A DNA stretch of 64,000 bases from Flavobacterium sufflavum (GTDB lineage Bacteria > Bacteroidota > Bacteroidia > Flavobacteriales > Flavobacteriaceae). Position numbers and translations under genes: made by a program. Shown piece by piece: positions 58,435-64,000 of this stretch (positions within the stretch are counted from its first letter, which is position 1; each line of letters opens with the position of its first letter). The DNA lies in contig NZ_SACJ01000003.1 of NCBI RefSeq assembly GCF_004016525.1, forward strand, positions 62,001 through 126,000, written 5' to 3'. The notes beneath the pieces are model-generated. The model did not search any database and had not been told where the DNA came from. It worked only from the letters and a program-made list of their open reading frames with translations.

Positions 58435-58487
58435 ATTGAATAGTTTGGCACAAATTTTGTTTTGTTTTATTTAACTAAATAGTTTGG

Positions 58488-58515
58488 CAAAACTAACTAT
58501 TTTTGTAATGTGCAA
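58488..58515 (-). promoter_or_regulatory. Candidate promoter of proS
   Basis: Read leftwards: TTG (58515-58513), 17 bases, then TAGTTTTG (58495-58488), matching the -33/-7 pattern. It overlaps a plus-strand TATTTTTG box (58498-58505) for the divergent gene. Two copies of tagtttggca (58441 and 58480) lie in the same gap. Confidence 0.45.
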
Positions 58516-58535
58516 CAATAAAAAACCCAATAGAT

Positions 58536-59501
58536 ATGAAAACTAATATTTTTTCATTCCGAAAAGTGCAAAATTATCTTTACATTGGATTACTAAGCCT
58601 TTTTATGGTTTCTTGTGGTTCTTATCAAAATAGTTCCTATTATGAAAATGATGGGATTTATGGAGCTTCAAACAACAGAAATGTAGAAAGAAATACATCT
58701 TCAGGAAATTATTACAAAGATTATTTCAACTCACTACAAAATGACAATCAAACTCCTGAGGTTTTTACAGATATTGACAGCTACAACGATTACGACTCTG
58801 TAAATAACAACAGTACTTACTCAAACTATGCCGATTGGGGAAATAACTACACCAAAGCTGACATCAATATATATCCAAATTACTGGGGATTAAATTACGG
58901 TTTTGGATATTCAGGATGGGGATACCCTTATTATGGATTTGGGTGGAATTCTCCTTATTATGGCTATGGATTCGGATGGAACAACTGGGGTTATAACTAC
59001 TATCCATACAACTATGGATGGAACTCCCCTTATTATGATTATAATAATTATTACTATTATGGAACTCGCCCTAACAACACTAGATATTATTCTTATGCAC
59101 CAAGCAGAAGAGGCACTAGTATAGCTAACTCAACATATTCTACTAGTCGAAATTATTCTTCCAGAAGTTACTCTACAGACAGAACCTATTCTACAAACAG
59201 AATTGGAACTAGTCGAAATACCACTTTTACAAATCCCAGAACATACAATAACCCCAACAACAGTTACACACCTCAAACAACAACCGGAAGAAGAGGAACA
59301 AGTCAATATCAAAACAACAGCTACAACAATACACAACCAAGCAGAACTTACTCTCGAAGCGAAAGTTACACTCCTTCAAGATCCTACAGCAGTCCTTCTT
59401 ACGGAGGAGAAAGTAGCGGCAGATCTTATGGAGGAGGAGGTGGTACTAGTAGTAGCGGAGGCGGCGGAAGCTACAGATCATCAGGCGGAAGCAGAAGATA
59501 A
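58536..59501 (+). CDS. Low-complexity Tyr/Gly/Asn/Ser-rich lipoprotein
   Basis: 321 residues. A lipoprotein signal ('LFMVSCGSYQ', Cys about 27) is followed by a Tyr/Gly/Trp-rich middle ('GFGYSGWGYPYYGFGWN' repeats, about 110-165). A Ser/Thr/Arg/Asn-rich tail with many 'YS-T-R' units and a Gly/Ser run near the end complete it. No known domain. Such sequences are disordered or form extended surface layers, and its lipid anchor suggests the outer membrane. It starts a probable operon with the FadL-like gene (27 bp gap). Function unknown. Confidence 0.75.
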   Translation: MKTNIFSFRKVQNYLYIGLLSLFMVSCGSYQNSSYYENDGIYGASNNRNVERNTSSGNYYKDYFNSLQNDNQTPEVFTDIDSYNDYDSVNNNSTYSNYADWGNNYTKADINIYPNYWGLNYGFGYSGWGYPYYGFGWNSPYYGYGFGWNNWGYNYYPYNYGWNSPYYDYNNYYYYGTRPNNTRYYSYAPSRRGTSIANSTYSTSRNYSSRSYSTDRTYSTNRIGTSRNTTFTNPRTYNNPNNSYTPQTTTGRRGTSQYQNNSYNNTQPSRTYSRSESYTPSRSYSSPSYGGESSGRSYGGGGGTSSSGGGGSYRSSGGSRR

Positions 59502-59528
59502 CTAACCATTTAAAAAAAACTCATTACA

Positions 59529-61076
59529 ATGAAAAAATATCTATTTTTAATTTTATCAGGACTTGCTTTTAACGCTGCACAATCTCAGGAAATCGCCAGC
59601 GGTTTACGCTTCGCTCAGGAAGACGTAAACGGTACCGCACGTTTTAGAGCCATGAGCGGTGCTTTTGGAGCTTTGGGTGGTGACTTATCTTCTTTAAACA
59701 CAAACCCTGCGGGTAGTGCCGTTTTCATCAATAACCAACTTGAATTTACCCTAAGTAATTTTGATATTAAAAACAAGTCTATTAAAAATAGCTCTAATTA
59801 TTTTGACGGCCATACAACCGGAAAAGACAGTTCTTTTGACCTAAATCAAGCAGGAGTTGTATTTGTATTCGATAATCACAACCCAAATAGCGATTGGACA
59901 AAAATCTCTTTAGCATTGAATTACGAAAAAACCAATAATTTCAACAATTCTATCTATTCAACCGGTACCAATTCAACCAATTCCGTTGCTAATTATTTTT
60001 TAAGCTACGCCAATGCTAATAATCGTCAAACAGGTATTCCATTAAGCACTATTAAAAATTACGATTATTACCAATTAAACTACGCTGATCAACAAGCGTT
60101 TTTAGGTTACGAAGGTTATTTAATCAATCCCGAAACAGAAACTGCCGAAAATAGAGTTTACACTTCCAATATTCCTGTCGGAGGTAATTACATTCAAACC
60201 AACAACATATCATCAAATGGCTATAACGGCAAATTATCCTTTAACGCAGCAACTTCTTACAAAGACCAACTTTATTTAGGACTAACATTAAATTCCCATT
60301 TCACTGATTTTAGACAAAACACTCTTTTCACCGAAGTAAATAACAGCACTAATAAAAACCCTATCAACGTAGTAAGCACCTCTTTTGAAAACGAAATCTA
60401 CACCTATGGTTCCGGATTTTCATTCCAACTAGGAGCTATCGCCAAATTAAGCAATGAAGTACGTGTAGGACTTTCTTACCAATCTCCAACCTGGAACAAA
60501 TTGAATGATGAATTAAGGCAATATCTTTACTCAACCGGATACAACTTTGGAAACCCTCCAAACCCAAGCTTAACAGTTACAGATATTGATTCAAACAATA
60601 GTATTATTTACCAAACCTATAAATTAAGAACTCCTGGAAAAACAACAGGTAGCTTAGCTTATGTATTTAGCAAAAGAGGATTAATCAGTTTAGACTACGG
60701 TTACAAAAACTATAGCAAAATCAAATATTCAATAGAAGAAGACAGCAGAAACGATTTTATCAATTCAGATATATCCAATACTTTAAAAGGAGCTTCCGAA
60801 GTAAGAATAGGTGGAGAATACAAAATTGAAAGATTGAGCCTAAGAGCCGGTTATCGTTTTGAACAAAGTCCTTATAAAAACAAAACAACTATAGGTGACT
60901 TGAATGGTTATTCGGGAGGTTTAGGTTACAATTTTGGAGGTACAAAACTAGATGTTTCTTACGCTTACGCAAAAAGAAATTCGCACCAAGGATTCTTTAG
61001 CCAGGGTTTAACTGACGGAGCCAATATCAACTCTATCAACAACACAGTTTCCTTAACACTGTTATTTGAATTATAA
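59529..61076 (+). CDS. FadL/OmpP1-like outer-membrane porin
   Basis: 515 residues with a signal peptide (about 1-19, 'NAAQSQ'). The mature start 'ARFRAMSGAFGALGGDLSSL' and 'NPAGSAVF' are the hallmark of the FadL/OmpP1/TodX family in Bacteroidota. Many beta strands follow, and the last residues 'SLTLLFEL' end in a hydrophobic strand suitable for BAM insertion. It probably lets hydrophobic molecules through the outer membrane. It is followed by a terminator. Confidence 0.9.
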   Translation: MKKYLFLILSGLAFNAAQSQEIASGLRFAQEDVNGTARFRAMSGAFGALGGDLSSLNTNPAGSAVFINNQLEFTLSNFDIKNKSIKNSSNYFDGHTTGKDSSFDLNQAGVVFVFDNHNPNSDWTKISLALNYEKTNNFNNSIYSTGTNSTNSVANYFLSYANANNRQTGIPLSTIKNYDYYQLNYADQQAFLGYEGYLINPETETAENRVYTSNIPVGGNYIQTNNISSNGYNGKLSFNAATSYKDQLYLGLTLNSHFTDFRQNTLFTEVNNSTNKNPINVVSTSFENEIYTYGSGFSFQLGAIAKLSNEVRVGLSYQSPTWNKLNDELRQYLYSTGYNFGNPPNPSLTVTDIDSNNSIIYQTYKLRTPGKTTGSLAYVFSKRGLISLDYGYKNYSKIKYSIEEDSRNDFINSDISNTLKGASEVRIGGEYKIERLSLRAGYRFEQSPYKNKTTIGDLNGYSGGLGYNFGGTKLDVSYAYAKRNSHQGFFSQGLTDGANINSINNTVSLTLLFEL

Positions 61077-61092
61077 TTACTCGAAAACTTTT

Positions 61093-61140
61093 AAAAAATA
61101 ACCGTCTTGTCTTTTCAAAAAACATGACGGTTATTTTTTT
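61093..61140 (+). terminator. Terminator after the FadL-like gene
   Basis: The inverted repeat aataaccgtc / gacggttatt, with extra pairing of its A and T runs, is followed by T8. It lies about 17 bp after the stop codon. Confidence 0.8.
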
Positions 61141-61251
61141 AGCCGTGATGGAAGCGACATGCATTTTCTTGCTTCTTTAGTAAAAAAGGACAAAACAACA
61201 GTCTCAATAACTATCAAGAAGCTCTATAAAAAAATAACTAAATCGAAACAA

Positions 61252-61269
61252 TCCCGATAGCTATCGGGA
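61252..61269. repeat. 18-bp perfect palindrome
   Basis: tcccgatagctatcggga reads the same on both strands. It differs from the palindrome at 51651-51668 only by a compensated A/T pair, so both belong to one small palindrome family. It lies between the FadL-like gene and rimO. Confidence 0.6.
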
Positions 61270-61288
61270 CAATTTGAATAAAAAAACG

Positions 61289-61296
61289 TAATTTTG
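61289..61296 (+). promoter_or_regulatory. -7 box of rimO
   Basis: TAATTTTG fits TAnnTTTG and lies 19 bp before the rimO start. A TTTG 12 bp upstream is too close to be a good -33 element. Confidence 0.4.
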
Positions 61297-61315
61297 CCAT
61301 CCAATTTACAAAAAT

Positions 61316-62629
61316 ATGAGAACCAAGTCCTTAAAAAAGAATAAAATAAACGTAATTACCCTAGGTTGTTCAAAAAACATATACGATAGTGAGGTATTAA
61401 TGGGGCAACTTCGTGCCAATGGAAAAGAGGTGGAACACGAAGCTCCTGTTGAGAGAGAAGGGAATATTATTGTCATCAATACTTGTGGATTTGTTGATAA
61501 TGCCAAGGCAGAATCAGTAAATATGATTTTGGAATATGCTGACAAAAAAGAAAAAGGTTTGGTTGACAAGGTTTTTGTAACCGGATGCTTGTCAGAACGA
61601 TACAGACCTGATTTAGAAAAAGAAATCCCTAATGTGGATCAATTTTTTGGAACTACCGAATTACCGCAATTACTAAAAGCTTTAGGAGCCGATTATAAAC
61701 ATGAATTATTAGGTGAACGTTTAACAACAACTCCTAAAAATTATGCCTATTTAAAAATTGCCGAAGGATGTGACAGACCTTGTAGTTTTTGTGCTATTCC
61801 TATTATGCGTGGAAAACACGTTTCGCAACCTATTGAAAAATTAGTAAAAGAAGCCGAAGGTTTGGCCAGAGACGGTGTAAAGGAATTAATTTTGATTGCT
61901 CAGGATTTAACTTATTATGGTCTTGATATTTATAAAAAACGAAATCTTGCCGAGTTACTGGAAGCTTTAACAAAAGTAGAAGAAATAGAATGGATTCGTT
62001 TGCACTACGCCTTCCCTACTGGTTTTCCAATGGATGTTTTAGAATTAATGAAACGCGAGCCTAAAATTTGCAACTATATCGATATTCCGTTGCAACATAT
62101 TTCTGATTCTATTTTGAAATCAATGCGTCGTGGAACAACTCAGGCAAAAACAACTCAACTATTAAAAGATTTTAGGGCAGCTGTACCCGGAATGGCAATT
62201 CGTACTACGTTAATTGTAGGTTATCCGGGAGAAACTCAGGAGGATTTCGAAATTTTGAAAGACTTTGTTCAGGAAATGAAATTTGACCGAATGGGATGTT
62301 TTGCCTATTCTCACGAAGAAAACACACATGCTTATTTACTGGAAGACGATGTTCCGGACGATATAAAACAAGCTCGTGCCAATGAAATAATGGAATTACA
62401 ATCGCAAATTTCATGGGATTTGAATCAGGAAAAAGTAGGACAAGTATTTAAATGTATTATTGATAGAAAAGAAGGGGAACACTTTGTAGGTCGTACCGAG
62501 TTTGACAGCCCGGATGTAGACAACGAAGTTCTGATTGACGCTTCTAAATACTACTTAAAAACAGGCGATTTTGCTATGATTAAAATCATAGAAGCAACAG
62601 AATTTGACCTTTATGGAGAACCTGCATAA
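61316..62629 (+). CDS. rimO: Ribosomal protein S12 methylthiotransferase RimO
   Basis: 437 residues, standard length. N-terminal MTTase domain ligands are Cys18, Cys57 and Cys91 ('TLGCSKN', 'NTCGFV', 'TGCLSERY'). The radical SAM triad Cys152/156/159 is in 'EGCDRPCSFCAIP'. A TRAM domain is at the C-terminus. RimO adds a methylthio group to an Asp of ribosomal protein S12. 'TLGCSKNIYDSEVLMGQL' and 'MRGKHVSQP' favour RimO over the related MiaB. It is monocistronic or joined to the next small gene (32 bp gap). Confidence 0.97.
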   Translation: MRTKSLKKNKINVITLGCSKNIYDSEVLMGQLRANGKEVEHEAPVEREGNIIVINTCGFVDNAKAESVNMILEYADKKEKGLVDKVFVTGCLSERYRPDLEKEIPNVDQFFGTTELPQLLKALGADYKHELLGERLTTTPKNYAYLKIAEGCDRPCSFCAIPIMRGKHVSQPIEKLVKEAEGLARDGVKELILIAQDLTYYGLDIYKKRNLAELLEALTKVEEIEWIRLHYAFPTGFPMDVLELMKREPKICNYIDIPLQHISDSILKSMRRGTTQAKTTQLLKDFRAAVPGMAIRTTLIVGYPGETQEDFEILKDFVQEMKFDRMGCFAYSHEENTHAYLLEDDVPDDIKQARANEIMELQSQISWDLNQEKVGQVFKCIIDRKEGEHFVGRTEFDSPDVDNEVLIDASKYYLKTGDFAMIKIIEATEFDLYGEPA

Positions 62630-62661
62630 AAACTAATTTTAGCTATTTAAAAAAAATAAAC

Positions 62662-63144
62662 ATGAACAAGACACTATTTTTCTTCGTATTAGCGTTTATA
62701 ACAATATCTTTTAACACTGCTTTTGCTCAATATGGTTACGGAAATGGATATGGCAACGGTTATGGCGGTGGCGGTATGGGAATGAGCAGAAACAGCATGA
62801 GCCAGATGGATCAAACTGCTTCAAAACCCAAAGAAATCCCTGTAGAAGTAACCGTGGGAAAAATAATGGAGAAGCTAAAACCAGAATTAAATCTTGACGA
62901 ATTGCAAACTATTGCCATTGGAAATGTATATACTGACATTATCAAATCGCAAACAGCCATAATGAAAGACGAAAAACTGAGTCAGGAAGAAAAATCAAAC
63001 GAAATAAAAGCGCTTTTTGAAGTTAATGAAAGAAAGGTAAATGAATATTTAAACGAAGAGCAAAAGCAAAAATACAAAGCACTCAAAGAAGAGCGCGGGA
63101 ATAACAAAAAAGAGAAAAAGAAAAAATCAAAAAAGGAAGACTAA
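62662..63144 (+). CDS. Small secreted protein with Gly/Tyr-rich start and helical Lys-rich end
   Basis: 160 residues. A signal peptide (about 1-22, ending 'TAFAQ') is followed by a short Gly/Tyr/Asn repeat ('YGNGYGNGYGGGGMGM'). A predicted helical domain then contains 'VGKIMEKLKPELNLDELQTI' and 'LNEEQKQKYKALKEER'. The tail is very Lys-rich. The helical part recalls Spy/CpxP-like or calcium-sensor-like periplasmic proteins, but I do not recognise a family for certain. It is probably co-transcribed with the amidase gene downstream (32 bp). Confidence 0.7.
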   Translation: MNKTLFFFVLAFITISFNTAFAQYGYGNGYGNGYGGGGMGMSRNSMSQMDQTASKPKEIPVEVTVGKIMEKLKPELNLDELQTIAIGNVYTDIIKSQTAIMKDEKLSQEEKSNEIKALFEVNERKVNEYLNEEQKQKYKALKEERGNNKKEKKKKSKKED

Positions 63145-63176
63145 CAGTTTTCCTTTTTTAATAAAATAAATTTACA

Positions 63177-64000
63177 ATGAAAAAATATCTTAGTTATTTA
63201 ATTCCTGCAGCAATCATTATTACATCATGCTCCACTAACCCTTACAAAAAGAGTGAAAAAGCATACGACTCAAAACTAAAGTCTTTCAAGGAGCAAATTT
63301 CGATAAAAGAACCAGAACCATTACCTATTGTAAAAAAGACAATCATAAACATTGATAGTGTTTACAACAAACAATTATACACTTTTAAAGATACTATTTT
63401 TAAAATAGGTTCAACCCAATTAAACAATGGAATTCAGACCGAATGGATAAGTACTGTAAACTTTAATCTTCGCAAACCTAATTTCATTATTATACACCAT
63501 ACTGCACAAGATTCCATTCAGCAAACAATTAAAACTTTTACAAAAGTAAGTGCACAAGTAAGTTCTCATTATGTAATTGCCGACGATGGTCATGTGGTAC
63601 AAATGCTAAACGATTATTTACGTGCCTGGCATGCAGGCGCGAGTTCATGGGGCAAAAACACCGATATTAATTCTTCTTCTATAGGAATCGAATTAGACAA
63701 TAATGGCAGCGAACCTTTTTCTGAAGCTCAAATCACCAGTTTGATGGCTTTATTAAGTAAGCTAAAAAAAGACTACAATATTCCTACTCAAAATATCATT
63801 GGACATTCAGACATTGCTCCTAGCCGAAAAAAAGATCCTAGTGCTTTATTCCCTTGGAAAACTTTAGCCGAAAATGGATTTGGAATTTGGAAAGACGATG
63901 TACTTCCTTTAGCTCCATTTGACTTCAATCCTGAATTAGCCTTACAAATTATTGGCTACAACACTAAAAATTTAAGCGCTGCAATTACTGCTTTTAAACT
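63177..64000 (+). CDS. N-acetylmuramoyl-L-alanine amidase, lipoprotein (cut by window edge)
   Basis: The first 274 residues are visible; the frame is open at the right edge. It has a lipoprotein signal ('AIIITSCSTN', Cys about 18). The Amidase_2/PGRP domain (about 100-235) has zinc and catalytic motifs: 'FIIIHHTAQDS', 'SSHYVIADDGHVVQML', 'AWHAG', 'SSIGIELDNNG' and 'IIGHSDIAPSRKKDP'. This is the AmiD-like type, cleaving the amide between muramic acid and the stem peptide. It probably recycles or remodels murein from the outer-membrane inner face. A further domain follows 'GFGIWKDD'. Confidence 0.93.
   Translation, partial: MKKYLSYLIPAAIIITSCSTNPYKKSEKAYDSKLKSFKEQISIKEPEPLPIVKKTIINIDSVYNKQLYTFKDTIFKIGSTQLNNGIQTEWISTVNFNLRKPNFIIIHHTAQDSIQQTIKTFTKVSAQVSSHYVIADDGHVVQMLNDYLRAWHAGASSWGKNTDINSSSIGIELDNNGSEPFSEAQITSLMALLSKLKKDYNIPTQNIIGHSDIAPSRKKDPSALFPWKTLAENGFGIWKDDVLPLAPFDFNPELALQIIGYNTKNLSAAITAFK

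Noticed and set aside
59203-59505. 100-codon alternative frame
   Set aside because: It is a by-product of the low-complexity lipoprotein gene read in another frame.

Overview
The window is chromosomal DNA from a Bacteroidota bacterium, most likely Flavobacterium or a close relative. The evidence is the AT-rich sequence, SusC/SusD pairs, type IX secretion (T9SS) sorting domains, TAnnTTTG-type -7 promoter boxes and hybrid two-component regulators. These assignments come from reading motifs by eye; no database search was run.

Left edge and accessory region (1-23,900). A UvrD-type helicase enters from the left edge. Next is an imperfect direct repeat of about 73 bp with a 33-bp identical core (1011-1083), repeated at 23815-23888. 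The roughly 22.8 kb between them holds a large serine recombinase, frameshifted at an A9 tract, and its small neighbour. It also holds a complete fructan (levan/inulin) utilisation locus transcribed leftwards. The locus has a periplasmic-sensor hybrid two-component regulator (HTCS), three GH32 proteins, a sugar MFS porter, SusC, SusD, two surface lipoproteins and a PfkB fructokinase. The order of functions resembles the HTCS-controlled levan locus of Bacteroides thetaiotaomicron. Two of the three GH32 proteins carry Glu where the family nucleophile Asp normally sits. A shared 12-bp motif precedes both catabolic transcription units. Near the right repeat is a decayed 3' remnant of a T9SS cargo gene. 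I read the segment as a candidate integrative element carrying a carbohydrate locus.

Housekeeping and envelope region (24,000-43,000). This holds a DUF3826 protein, a TPR protein, two thioredoxin-fold proteins, a sugar O-acetyltransferase, a VOC protein, a ClC channel, an HPP protein, an NdpA-like nucleoid protein and a GAF protein. It also holds an HD hydrolase fused to a Pycsar-effector-like membrane domain, and a 1242-residue phosphoesterase/kinase-like/beta-barrel protein. A 1.2-kb divergent intergenic region is strikingly G-poor on the + strand. A four-helix-bundle (23S rRNA intervening-sequence-type) gene sits between 25-bp inverted repeats.

Signalling and T9SS region (43,000-55,800). 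Two paralogous PAS histidine kinase plus single-domain response regulator pairs flank two large T9SS type B surface proteins and typA.

Right region (55,800-64,000). This holds rpsT, three tandem tRNA-Glu genes, proS, a Tyr/Gly/Ser-rich lipoprotein, a FadL-like porin, rimO, a small secreted protein and an N-acetylmuramoyl-alanine amidase cut by the right edge.
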